Source: Sphingobacterium mizutaii (GTDB lineage Bacteria > Bacteroidota > Bacteroidia > Sphingobacteriales > Sphingobacteriaceae). From it: DNA of 64,000 nucleotides. The position numbers were made by a program, and so were the translations under genes. The notes beneath the pieces were generated by a model that was not told where the DNA came from, searched no databases, and saw only the letters and a list, made by a program, of their open reading frames with translations. The first letter of the stretch is position 1. The number at the start of each line of letters is the position of its first letter. The DNA is taken from contig NZ_LT906468.1 of NCBI RefSeq assembly GCF_900187125.1, positions 1,550,001-1,614,000 on the forward strand. The letters are read 5' to 3'. Positions 41,211-49,878 of this stretch are shown here, piece after piece.

Positions 41211-44159
41211 ATGAAGAAACCAAATATTATGCTCGTCATCCTATTTTCTTGTATTCAGGTTTTATTTGCCCAAAATAAAATCCAATTAAACGGGGAAGTA
41301 GTAAATACGACAGGAGAGAAATTATCGGGAGTGACAATTTCTCTAAGCAACTCTAACCAAAAATATATGACCGATGAAAATGGCTCATTTTCATTCGAAT
41401 ATGTTCCAGGAACTAATTTGACTATTAATTCCTTAGGGTTTGCAACCCAGCAAATCACCTTGACGAATCAAACTTCTTTGAAGGTCGTATTGATTGAATC
41501 GGAAGAAAATCTTGAACAGATTGTAGTGGTAGGTTATGGTACGCAAAGAAAAGGCGAAACTACCGGATCGGTGGCTAGTGTCAAATCCGAAAGCTTTAAC
41601 CAAGGAGCTGTAAAGGATGCCGGTCAATTAATCCAAGGGAAAGTAGCTGGCTTGCGAATCACGACGCCGAGCGGTGATCCAAATGGTTCTACGCAAATCA
41701 ATTTAAGAGGGCTGAACTCCATTCAAGGTGCGGTAAATCCACTTGTTATTATTGATGGTGTACCCGGTGACTTTAATTCGGTTGCTCCAGAAGATATCGA
41801 ATCGGTCGATGTCATGAAAGATGGATCTGCAGCCGCGATTTACGGTACGCGTGCTACGGGAGGGGTTATTTTTATCACTACCAAACAGAACCGTTCTACT
41901 GATGGAAGGACAACGATAGAGTATAACAATTACGCATCGCTTCAGACCTTATTTAGGGTGCCTGAATTGATGAATGCAGAGGATTATAGAAGGTTGATCG
42001 CTGAAGGTCAAAATTATACCGATTTAGGCCATAGCACCAATTGGGTAGATGAAGTGACACAAAATCCATTCTCACATAACCATAATCTTTCCTTGTTCGG
42101 TGGCAATGCCAGAACCAACTTCACTGGAACAGTTAATTTCCGTGATTGGAATGGAGTCTTATTAAAAAGTGGTCAACAGCGATTAAATGCCAGAGCCGAT
42201 TTAAACCATGAAATGTTTGATGGAAAACTGAGAAGCAGGATCCAGATTATCAGCAATAGCATCAAGGCATTGCAAGGGGGAAGCTCTAATTATATGTGGA
42301 GGCAAGCCTTGATCAGAAATCCTACGGATAGGATCTATAATGATGAAGGAAAATGGCAAGAAAACAATGCTTATATGTATGATAATCCCTTGGGGATGAT
42401 CAATGAAACTGTGAATGATAGGATATTTAGAGAAACCAGAATGAACGGTTCCTTAGACTATAGACCCATCGAGTCCTTGAGTTTCAAGGCCATGTTTTCG
42501 AGGGTGCAGGATAATGACCTAACAGGTACATCGACCTCTTTCAATCATGTCAATACAACCAAAAACAACCTAAATGGGACAGCTAGCCGATTTACCCAAG
42601 CGGGGGTCGAAAATCTTATGGAACTGACTGGAAACTTCAATAAATCTTTTGGAGACCATAATTTCGCAGTTCTAGGTGGATATAGCTGGCAACGCAATAC
42701 TTTCGAAAACTTCAGTGCCTACAATTTCAATTTCCCCACCGACCAATACAGCTATAACTCATTGGAATCTGGTATGGCATTAAAAGAAGGTCTGGCAACC
42801 ATGGATAGTTATAAACAAGAATCTACTTTAGTGGGCTTTTTCGGGAGATTGACCTATAACTATAAAGAGAAATACATGGCCATGTTGAGCTTGAGAAGAG
42901 AAGGGTCCAGTACCTTCGGAGAAAATAACAAATGGGGTAATTTCCCAGCGGTTTCCGTAGGTTGGGATATGGCCAAAGAAGATTTCTTAATGGATCAAAC
43001 GGCTATTAACCAACTTAAACTGAGAGCAGGTTATGGGGTAACAGGTACCATTGCTGGTTCTCCATACAACTCGCAAATCAGCTATAATTATACCTTCGAT
43101 CAAGGGGCTTATATCAATGGCAAATGGGTGCCAGGATTCGTTCCTGCCAGAAACTTCAATCCAGACCTAAGATGGGAAAGAAAGAATGAATTTAATGTCG
43201 GAGTCGATTATAGTTTGGCGAACAACCGAATCTACGGTTCCTTGGATTATTACAACAGAAGGGTAAAAGACCTATTGTACTGGTTCGAAGTACCTGTACC
43301 TCCGTATTTGACCTCGACCATGTTTATCAATGCCGGCGAAATGAGCAATAGCGGTTTCGAAGCCTTGGTTAATGCAGATGTGTTGAACAAAGCAGGCGGA
43401 GTGCAATGGAAAACGGGAGTTGTTTTCTCTACCAATAAAAATAAATTGATCAACCTATCCAACGATAGATTTGGTGTAACGCAAGAGTTTTTTGATGCCG
43501 GTTATACTGGTGAGCCTATCCAAACCTTTACCCATCGTGTGGAGGTTGGCCGCAGCATCGGTGATTTCTATGTATGGAAAACTGTGGGTTTGGATGAAGA
43601 TGGAAAATGGTTGGTGGAATCTCAAAATGGAGAGATTATTCCAATCCAGGATGCCAGTGTAGAGGATAGGCAATATTATGGCAACGGGATACCTGACTTC
43701 AATTTAGGATGGAACAACAATTTCCAATACAAAAATATTGATCTGACCATCAACTGGAGAGGCGCCTTCGGACACCAAATCCTTAATATGCCAAGGATGT
43801 ATTATGAAAACCCTGTCAACAAAGCATACAATGTCCTGAAAACCGCATACGACCCAATCGATGGCAAATTATTGAACAATGATTTAGTATATGTTTCGCA
43901 TTACATCGAAGATGCAGATTATTTCAAACTTGATAATTTAACCTTGGGCTATACCTTCAACCCTCAGTTGATCAAGGGAATCAGTAACCTTCGGATATAT
44001 GTTTCTGGCTTGAACTTAGTCACTTTTACTAAATACAAGGGTTTAGATCCTGAGGCAACAAGTTATGAAGGAGAATTTCAGTTTGCACCAGGAATTGAGC
44101 ACAGGGACCGATATCCAACTACTCGGACCTATACCATCGGATTGAATGTTAAATTCTAA
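41211..44159 (+). CDS. SusC/RagA-type TonB-linked outer membrane transporter
   Basis: A 982-residue outer-membrane glycan transporter. I start it at MKKPNIMLVILFSC (41211); the TTG at 41187 gives an unlikely leader. After the signal peptide (cleavage after VLFAQ) there is a CarboxypepD_reg-like domain (about 20-95), then the plug (LEQIVVVGYGTQRKGETTGSVASV through EDIESVDVMKDGSAAAIYGTRATGGVIFITTK), then a 22-strand barrel ending in the aromatic signature YTIGLNVKF. No N-terminal sigma-interacting extension is present. It pairs with the SusD lipoprotein 50 bp downstream. The glycan is not identifiable. Confidence 0.95.
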   Translation: MKKPNIMLVILFSCIQVLFAQNKIQLNGEVVNTTGEKLSGVTISLSNSNQKYMTDENGSFSFEYVPGTNLTINSLGFATQQITLTNQTSLKVVLIESEENLEQIVVVGYGTQRKGETTGSVASVKSESFNQGAVKDAGQLIQGKVAGLRITTPSGDPNGSTQINLRGLNSIQGAVNPLVIIDGVPGDFNSVAPEDIESVDVMKDGSAAAIYGTRATGGVIFITTKQNRSTDGRTTIEYNNYASLQTLFRVPELMNAEDYRRLIAEGQNYTDLGHSTNWVDEVTQNPFSHNHNLSLFGGNARTNFTGTVNFRDWNGVLLKSGQQRLNARADLNHEMFDGKLRSRIQIISNSIKALQGGSSNYMWRQALIRNPTDRIYNDEGKWQENNAYMYDNPLGMINETVNDRIFRETRMNGSLDYRPIESLSFKAMFSRVQDNDLTGTSTSFNHVNTTKNNLNGTASRFTQAGVENLMELTGNFNKSFGDHNFAVLGGYSWQRNTFENFSAYNFNFPTDQYSYNSLESGMALKEGLATMDSYKQESTLVGFFGRLTYNYKEKYMAMLSLRREGSSTFGENNKWGNFPAVSVGWDMAKEDFLMDQTAINQLKLRAGYGVTGTIAGSPYNSQISYNYTFDQGAYINGKWVPGFVPARNFNPDLRWERKNEFNVGVDYSLANNRIYGSLDYYNRRVKDLLYWFEVPVPPYLTSTMFINAGEMSNSGFEALVNADVLNKAGGVQWKTGVVFSTNKNKLINLSNDRFGVTQEFFDAGYTGEPIQTFTHRVEVGRSIGDFYVWKTVGLDEDGKWLVESQNGEIIPIQDASVEDRQYYGNGIPDFNLGWNNNFQYKNIDLTINWRGAFGHQILNMPRMYYENPVNKAYNVLKTAYDPIDGKLLNNDLVYVSHYIEDADYFKLDNLTLGYTFNPQLIKGISNLRIYVSGLNLVTFTKYKGLDPEATSYEGEFQFAPGIEHRDRYPTTRTYTIGLNVKF

Positions 44160-44208
44160 GATTACCATGAATCACATTCAGAGTTTGTATCAATTAAACT
44201 AAATCAAA

Positions 44209-45819
44209 ATGAAGAATTTAAAATTAAAAAACATATTACTCCTCAGTGGTTTATTCGGTTCGATCATGACATTCAATGCTTGTACCGATTTAAATGAGGA
44301 AGTATATTCAGAAGTTTTAGGCAGCACCGTGGACCCTAAAGAAAGGGATCTTCCCTTTATCGTGGCTCCAACCTATAGCTCGTTCAGGTCGTTGATGTTT
44401 GGTTGGCAGGGCTATTTTGACCTGCAAGAAGAAAGTGCCGACCATATCATCACGCCAGTCCGTCCAAACGGCTGGGATGATGGCGGGACCTATAGAAGGA
44501 TGCACCAGCACATGTGGACCACCGAACAATGGCAACCATATAATACTTGGAATCAAGCCTACGCAACCATTACCAAGGTCAATATGGTAATCATGCAGAT
44601 TGAAGATGGCCTATTAGCCTTGCCTGAAGAGACCGGAAAAGATGCTATTGCAGAATTGCGAGCCACTCGTGCGCTTGCTTATTACCTTTTGCTGGACAAC
44701 CATGGCAATGTTCCTATTGTGACCGACTACCGAGATGATAGCTTGCCCCAACAAAAGACCAGAAAGGAATTGTATGATTTCGTGATCAAGGAACTGGAAG
44801 AAGTCATCCCTATGCTTTCTGAAGAGGTCAGCTCAATGTATGGACGGATCAATATTTGGGCTGCAAAAACCTTGTTGGCCAAAGTCTATCTGAATGCAGA
44901 GGTTTACATTGGTGTAGCGCAATGGGATAAAGTCATCAAGGAAACCAATGATATTATCGCGAGCAATGAATATAGGCTGGACGATGATTACAAGAATGTA
45001 TTCTCCCATACTAACCAAAACTCACCTGAAATAATCTTTTCTGTGCCTTATGATGAAGTCTATGGATTCGGGAATCAAATCCACATGAAAACCTTAGATC
45101 CATTGAGCAGGCTAGTTTATGGCATGGCTGCAGGGCCATGGGGCGGTAACTGTGCTGTGCCACAGTTTATCGATTCTTATGACAAGGATGATACTCGTTT
45201 ATATGACACTTGGATCCAAGGACCTCAATTGAATGCCAGCACCGGAGCTGAAGTAATCAACTATGTGAAACAAGTACCTGGAATTGGAGGAGATGGAACT
45301 GTGGCGGCTTCAAATGCAGGGTTTAGGATCGGGAAATATGCGATTAAACAGGGTGCTACCAATAATTTGGATAATGATTATCCGATGTTTCGCTATGCCG
45401 ATGTCTTGATGATGAAGGCAGAAGCTTTGCTTAGGACCAATAAAGCTAACGAAGCCGCAGTTTTAGTGAGCCAAGTTCGAGCCAGATCCTTTAAGGATAA
45501 TCCTGCTAAAGCCCAAGTTACCGGTGCCCAATTGTTATTGGGCAGTAATTACAATTATGGCTGGCAAGAAAAGAACAATACGGTTTCTGGAGCAAATGGG
45601 GGAGCAGATGTAAAGTATGGAAGATTTCTAGATGAGCTGGGCTGGGAATTCGCTGCTGAGGCAAGAAGGAGACAAGATATTATCCGCTTCGGGGTGTTTC
45701 AGTCTAAATCATGGTTTAACCATAAACCACATACGAATGCACAGTCAAGAACCCTTTTCCCAATTCCAAATGCAGAGATTACCAAGAACCCAAATCTTAA
45801 GCAAAATCCTGGTTATTAG
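44209..45819 (+). CDS. SusD/RagB-type glycan-binding lipoprotein
   Basis: A 536-residue surface lipoprotein, lipobox FNAC (Cys25), which forms a lid over the SusC barrel. The TPR-like helices include ELRATRALAYYLLLDNHGNVPIVTDY and FRYADVLMMKAEALLRTNKANEAAVLVSQVRAR, both typical of the family, and the C-terminus has FAAEARRRQDIIRFG and LFPIPNAEITKNPNLKQNPGY. Co-transcribed with susC. Neighbouring GH43 and sulfatase genes may belong to the same polysaccharide-utilisation locus, though a terminator separates them. Confidence 0.95.
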   Translation: MKNLKLKNILLLSGLFGSIMTFNACTDLNEEVYSEVLGSTVDPKERDLPFIVAPTYSSFRSLMFGWQGYFDLQEESADHIITPVRPNGWDDGGTYRRMHQHMWTTEQWQPYNTWNQAYATITKVNMVIMQIEDGLLALPEETGKDAIAELRATRALAYYLLLDNHGNVPIVTDYRDDSLPQQKTRKELYDFVIKELEEVIPMLSEEVSSMYGRINIWAAKTLLAKVYLNAEVYIGVAQWDKVIKETNDIIASNEYRLDDDYKNVFSHTNQNSPEIIFSVPYDEVYGFGNQIHMKTLDPLSRLVYGMAAGPWGGNCAVPQFIDSYDKDDTRLYDTWIQGPQLNASTGAEVINYVKQVPGIGGDGTVAASNAGFRIGKYAIKQGATNNLDNDYPMFRYADVLMMKAEALLRTNKANEAAVLVSQVRARSFKDNPAKAQVTGAQLLLGSNYNYGWQEKNNTVSGANGGADVKYGRFLDELGWEFAAEARRRQDIIRFGVFQSKSWFNHKPHTNAQSRTLFPIPNAEITKNPNLKQNPGY

Positions 45820-45842
45820 TTAAAGTTAAATATAAGTTCGGC

Positions 45843-45872
45843 CCATCTCATTCCATTGAGATGGGTTTTTTA
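45843..45872 (+). terminator. Terminator after susD
   Basis: The stem CCCATCTCA/TGAGATGGG is followed by TTTTTT, 25 bp after the susD stop codon. Confidence 0.88.
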
Positions 45873-46006
45873 TTGATTCTGGTCATCTGTTTATCCATTT
45901 CCTTAGCACGAATTCATTTCCTGTTAAAAAATGTCAAAAAACCGGTCCTTTGCCCTTAAAAACCACCATTATTTTCTATTTTATGAGAACATCGAAAATA
46001 AAAACT

Positions 46007-46327
46007 ATGAAATGTCCAAATTGTAATGAAATATTATTGATGACAGAACGCCATCAAGTGGAGATAGATTATTGTCCTAATTGTCGGGGCGTGTGGTTGG
46101 ATAAAGGCGAGTTGGATAAGCTAATGGAATATGCCTCCAACCAAACGCAAGCAAGGGATCCGAGAGACTATGATCGTCAAAATTCCTATCAGCAGGACCA
46201 GCGCGAAGAATACCGTGACGATAGATATGACAGAGACCATCGAGACCATCGGGATTATCGTGGCCAAAACCAGAAATATCCGCGGAAGAAGAAATCCTTC
46301 TTATCTGATTTTTTTGACTTTGATTAA
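46007..46327 (+). CDS. Zinc-ribbon (TFIIB-like) protein with Arg/Asp-rich tail
   Basis: A short protein of about 106 residues from the ATG at 46007 (MKCPNCNEILL); earlier in-frame starts at 45950 and 45983 are possible but add unlikely residues. Residues 1-40 are a zf-TFIIB ribbon: CPNC, then YCPNCRGVWLDKGELDKLM. After a linker, the tail (about 55-95) is made of short Arg/Asp/His/Tyr repeats (REEYRDDRYDRDHRDHRDYRG), then a basic patch KYPRKKK and an acidic-aromatic end. The function is unknown; such ribbons probably bind nucleic acid or serve as protein adaptors. Confidence 0.8.
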   Translation: MKCPNCNEILLMTERHQVEIDYCPNCRGVWLDKGELDKLMEYASNQTQARDPRDYDRQNSYQQDQREEYRDDRYDRDHRDHRDYRGQNQKYPRKKKSFLSDFFDFD

Positions 46328-46353
46328 GGGTTGATTGGAAAAAAAAGATCTTT

Positions 46354-46393
46354 AAGGCAGTCGTTTTGCTTAGACATTACGACTGCCTTTTTA
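46354..46393. terminator. Terminator between convergent genes
   Basis: The stem AAGGCAGTCGT/ACGACTGCCTT (46354-46364, 46379-46389) is followed by TTTTT. It separates the zinc-ribbon gene from the minus-strand small gene. Confidence 0.8.
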
Positions 46394-46421
46394 TATAAAT
46401 AATACCCTGTTAGCCTAATAA

Positions 46422-46709
46422 TTAGGCTAAATCTCTGCTCAGTTCCTTAGCTGTATCGATTCCCCCTTGATACAAAAAAGGATACTCTAGCGTATGCAAG
46501 AACCTGTGTTTCAATTCGTCATTTTCAATTATCAGCGTATTTTGGCTCTTCGAGCATTTAACTAATAATCTTTCCTCATCCCGCATTATAGAGAAGGAAT
46601 AAAACTCATTGCTTTCAGTTCTTACAGCATGATACAAGGTCCAAACCTGGTTAATGTTAGATAGTTTAACATTTTGGTTTAGCCAAACGTTAAAGTCTGT
46701 GGTTTCCAT
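46422..46709 (-). CDS. Small protein of unknown function under a TACGG-type promoter
   Basis: A 95-residue soluble protein that I do not recognise. It starts METTDFNVWLNQNVKLSN and includes a predicted beta hairpin (EFYSFSIMRDEERLLVKCSK), then helices ending in GGIDTAKELSRDLA. It has no signal peptide and no catalytic motif. The point of interest is its promoter: the palindrome and -7-like box 20-60 bp upstream match the architecture at the two-component locus near 3637 and 4424. It may therefore be an effector of that signalling system. Confidence 0.65.
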   Translation of the reverse strand: METTDFNVWLNQNVKLSNINQVWTLYHAVRTESNEFYSFSIMRDEERLLVKCSKSQNTLIIENDELKHRFLHTLEYPFLYQGGIDTAKELSRDLA

Positions 46710-46727
46710 GATGTTAGTGTGATAGGG

Positions 46728-46772
46728 CGAATGTAGATATTAAATTGAATTTTACATTACGGTTTCCCGTAA
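46728..46772 (-). promoter_or_regulatory. Promoter with TTACGG-GAAA-CCGTAA operator
   Basis: On the minus strand TACGGGAAACCGTA runs from 46771 to 46758 and TACATTCG (one mismatch to TAnnTTTG) from 46735 to 46728. The start-to-start spacing is again exactly 36 nt. The ATG at 46709 lies about 14 nt after the expected transcription start. Confidence 0.6.
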
Positions 46773-46924
46773 ATACATATCAATTTTACATTTATTACCG
46801 ATTATGGATACCGGTTTTTCTTTCTATTGTTGATTTTCGATTAAATTATGATTATATGGCCTGTTAGATTGTATTAGATTTTATTTTGTAACTTAAACTT
46901 GCAAAAACACCTATACCTACCAAT

Positions 46925-47845
46925 ATGAAAAGAATTTACCTCCTAGTTTTTATTCTTCTTATGGCTATTGGTTCCCAAGCCCAAGAAAAGTTAGTGCCTT
47001 TGGGAGACCCATTCATTATGCTTTATCAAGGGACTTATTATGCCTACGGCACCAATGCTGCGAATGGCATTCAAGTCTATACCTCAAATGATCTCAAGGA
47101 ATGGTCCCAAGAGTCTAATCTCGCCCTCAAATCAGAGGATTCCTGGGGCGGTAAATGGTTTTGGGCACCAGAGGTATATTACATCAAGGAAAAGAAGCAA
47201 TTCTTTATGTATTATTCTGCCAATGAGCATATCTGCGTCGCAAGTTCCGATTCCCCTTTGGGACCCTTTGTCCAAGAAAAAAAGGCTCCCATGCTGCCCA
47301 ATGAAAAAGCAATTGACAATTCCCTTTTTATCGATTCCGATGGCAAACCCTATTTATATTTCGATCGCTTCAATGATGGCCTGAACATTTGGGTGGCCAA
47401 GCTCCAAGATGATCTGATTACCATTGATACCAATAGCATGAAACCCTGTATCCATGTTTCCCAAGACTGGGAGACCGTTTGGCCAAGGGTAAATGAAGGC
47501 TCATTTGTAATTCAACATAAAGGACTTTATTACATGACTTATTCTGCCAATAGTTATGAAAGTCAACATTACGGTATCGGTTTTGCAACTTCCAAATCTG
47601 TCGAAGGACCATGGACAAAGTATGATAAAAATCCCATCTTCCAGATGCCTGAAGACTTAGTAGGGGTAGGGCATAGTGCGATGTTTCGGGATAAAGAAGG
47701 GAAATTACGGATTGTGTTCCATGCCCATCATTCCAAAGAAAAGATTCATCCACGAGCGATGTACATCGCAACAGTTGATTTTAGTAAGGATAAGTTACCG
47801 GTGATGCAGATAACAGGAAAAGTCCTGCGCCCTAAGCTGAAATAA
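46925..47845 (+). CDS. Secreted GH43-family glycosidase
   Basis: A 306-residue single-domain enzyme with a five-bladed propeller and signal peptide MKRIYLLVFILLMAIGSQAQ. The GH43 catalytic triad is visible: base Asp28 in LGDPFIM, pKa-modulating Asp131 in AIDNSLFID, and acid Glu190 in RVNEGSFV. Other support comes from WAPEVYYI and YYMTYSAN. The family includes arabinofuranosidases, xylosidases and galactosidases, and the specificity is not readable here. Its closeness to the SusC/SusD pair suggests it works on the same glycan after import to the periplasm. Confidence 0.9.
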   Translation: MKRIYLLVFILLMAIGSQAQEKLVPLGDPFIMLYQGTYYAYGTNAANGIQVYTSNDLKEWSQESNLALKSEDSWGGKWFWAPEVYYIKEKKQFFMYYSANEHICVASSDSPLGPFVQEKKAPMLPNEKAIDNSLFIDSDGKPYLYFDRFNDGLNIWVAKLQDDLITIDTNSMKPCIHVSQDWETVWPRVNEGSFVIQHKGLYYMTYSANSYESQHYGIGFATSKSVEGPWTKYDKNPIFQMPEDLVGVGHSAMFRDKEGKLRIVFHAHHSKEKIHPRAMYIATVDFSKDKLPVMQITGKVLRPKLK

Positions 47846-47917
47846 AGGGGCATAGCAAAAAGAATAATAACAATCTTTAGCTAGGCTGCTATTAGTCTCT
47901 CAGACTCAATAAACTCT

Positions 47918-48835
47918 TTATTCTTGATAAATATAAACTGTAACCGGATATTCACTATAAAGCTTATTATCAAAATTATAATCTTTCAGCGCCAAAAAAT
48001 CTATTAATTCTTGGCTTGCCTTGGGTTCTCCTTTTAGTATGATGGGATCCAAAAATTCATCGTATAAGAAAATGTAGGAAAGAACAATTTTCTGTTCAGA
48101 CAAATCAGGTTTTTCCTTGCTAGCCTTGACCTCTTGATTTTGGGAGTCAATGGAAAAATAATCGATTCTGTTAACCTCAAAATCAAAGGCTTTTGTTTTT
48201 AAGAAATCTTCTTTAAATAATGTATCGGTTTCAAAATATTCAGTTACAAGATAACCCAATTCTATAGAGGGATGCCATTTTCTTAATTTTTTAAGGTCTA
48301 TCAAATCGGCAAGATTATTCTTGTTCATAAAAATCATTTCTCCCGATGATTTTATCTTGAACTGGATTTTTTGCCCCCAGTCGTACTGGTCTAATTTGCT
48401 GCTATCCATGTTTTCCTCCATCATAGCAAAAATTATTTTTTTAAATTCATTAATTCCACCTGGATAACTGGCTAGAGCGTTATATTCTCCAAACACATAT
48501 AATTGTTCAGTACCATATTTGACATAAACCTTATTTCTTATTGAATCCTTGAGTAAATGATAGGAGTATAAATAGTTTTTTTCAAGGTCAGATTTTATAG
48601 AATCAATACCTGTAATAATCCCCAGCTGATAGCTGTGAATATTTGAAGAAACGGAGACTTCATATGATTTATTGGAATCCGTTAGAATTACAATAGAAGC
48701 CGTACTGTCAGGTTTTATGCCTTTTGATATTAATTTTTCGAACTTTGCTTGTAATCTTTCAGCTGCTTGCTGATCCTGCGAAAAAACCTGGCTCATGCCA
48801 AGCATAAAGACAATCATTAAAATTTGTATCCTCAT
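47918..48835 (-). CDS. Secreted TonB-C-like protein, paralogue 2
   Basis: A 305-residue exported protein with signal peptide MRIQILMIVFMLGMSQVFSQ. The region around residues 115-205 resembles the C-terminal domain of TonB: YPGGINEFKKIIFAMMEENM, WGQKIQFKIKSSGEMIFMNKN, then LRKWHPSIELGYLVTEYF. No transmembrane anchor or proline-rich linker is present, so it cannot be a normal TonB. It lies 9 bp after its paralogue on the same strand, and both end in a VYIYQE/VYVYYK-like strand. This indicates a tandem duplication. Confidence 0.7.
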   Translation of the reverse strand: MRIQILMIVFMLGMSQVFSQDQQAAERLQAKFEKLISKGIKPDSTASIVILTDSNKSYEVSVSSNIHSYQLGIITGIDSIKSDLEKNYLYSYHLLKDSIRNKVYVKYGTEQLYVFGEYNALASYPGGINEFKKIIFAMMEENMDSSKLDQYDWGQKIQFKIKSSGEMIFMNKNNLADLIDLKKLRKWHPSIELGYLVTEYFETDTLFKEDFLKTKAFDFEVNRIDYFSIDSQNQEVKASKEKPDLSEQKIVLSYIFLYDEFLDPIILKGEPKASQELIDFLALKDYNFDNKLYSEYPVTVYIYQE

Positions 48836-48844
48836 AAAGCAATA

Positions 48845-49792
48845 TTATTTGTAATAAACATAAACGCGACCAGGAAAGTGGGAGAAAATACTGGAAAGTT
48901 CCATCCCATTAGATTTTATGAAATCTATTAGTTCGGTAGCATTTTTTGTAGTTCCTTTAATTAAGTGAGGTTCAAATAATCCCTTTGCATTTACAAAGGA
49001 AACAATGGTTTGAAAATTTCCTTCTGCTATCAAATCATCACTTATTATTATGGGATAACCTTTAAAGGAAGGAGACAAAAGATCATAACTACTATATAGC
49101 TCAATTCTATATTGATTCTCAAAAAGAAACTTCTCTTTATTTATCGGCTCAGTTGTATAATATTGCGGTACAGGACGCCCGTATTTAATAGCAGGTTGCC
49201 ATTTCTTGACTTTAGTGCTATCTACTAGGCTAATGAGATTATTGTCCTTGATAAATTTCAACTTGCCATTTTTGTCAACCATGAAAGAAATAGCTTTACC
49301 CCAATCGTAATAATCAATTCGATCCTTGTCCATATTAGCCGATATTTCTGTATGCAAAACATTTAGTAAGGCGTTGATGCCTCTTGGATAGCTGGCTGGA
49401 ACACCATAGAGTTCAAAAGTACCTACCGCACTGATCTCAGAATTTGAAAATGTTGTATCACTGATAGAATCCCTAAAGAAATAAAATTCATATAATTTGT
49501 TTTTGGCTAATGAATCTTTTTTGGATTGCATAATCAATTTTACCTGTTGGCTGTCTACTTTATTTCTATCATTATTTTGGTAGAATTGAACTTCATTTAA
49601 ACTGTCCAGCCTAAAAATCAGCTTAAGCTTCCTATCTTTTTCAAGAACTTGATGGACAATTGGATTCAATTCATGCTCCAGATTTTCCATAAAAGATCGG
49701 CTTTGCGAAAAGCATACACAGGTCAGGAAATTTAAGATAATAAAGGTTATTGCTTTCATATATAAATGATGCATAACGGAGGTCAATTGCAT
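48845..49792 (-). CDS. Secreted TonB-C-like protein, paralogue 1
   Basis: A 315-residue exported protein; a signal peptide (MKAITFIILNFLTCVCFSQ) begins at residue 12, so the true start may be the ATG near 49759. It shares its whole plan with the following gene: a polar helical N-terminal half, then YPRGINALLNVLHTEISANM, WGKAISFMVDKNGKLKFIKDNN and VKKWQPAIKYGRPVPQYY, a TonB-C-like fold. It is divergent from the sulfatase gene. I infer a soluble periplasmic interaction domain, but there is no direct indication of the partner. Confidence 0.7.
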   Translation of the reverse strand: MQLTSVMHHLYMKAITFIILNFLTCVCFSQSRSFMENLEHELNPIVHQVLEKDRKLKLIFRLDSLNEVQFYQNNDRNKVDSQQVKLIMQSKKDSLAKNKLYEFYFFRDSISDTTFSNSEISAVGTFELYGVPASYPRGINALLNVLHTEISANMDKDRIDYYDWGKAISFMVDKNGKLKFIKDNNLISLVDSTKVKKWQPAIKYGRPVPQYYTTEPINKEKFLFENQYRIELYSSYDLLSPSFKGYPIIISDDLIAEGNFQTIVSFVNAKGLFEPHLIKGTTKNATELIDFIKSNGMELSSIFSHFPGRVYVYYK

Positions 49793-49878
49793 AATATTTT
49801 GGGCAAAATCTTTTAATAATCCTTATCTTCTCCATAATCTAACTTGAATAACAAATAAATAATCGATCTACCGAAAAC

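Noticed and set aside
48845..49792. Paralogue pair as true TonB proteins
   Set aside because: They have cleavable signal peptides and no membrane anchor or proline-rich linker, so they cannot couple to ExbB/ExbD in the usual way.
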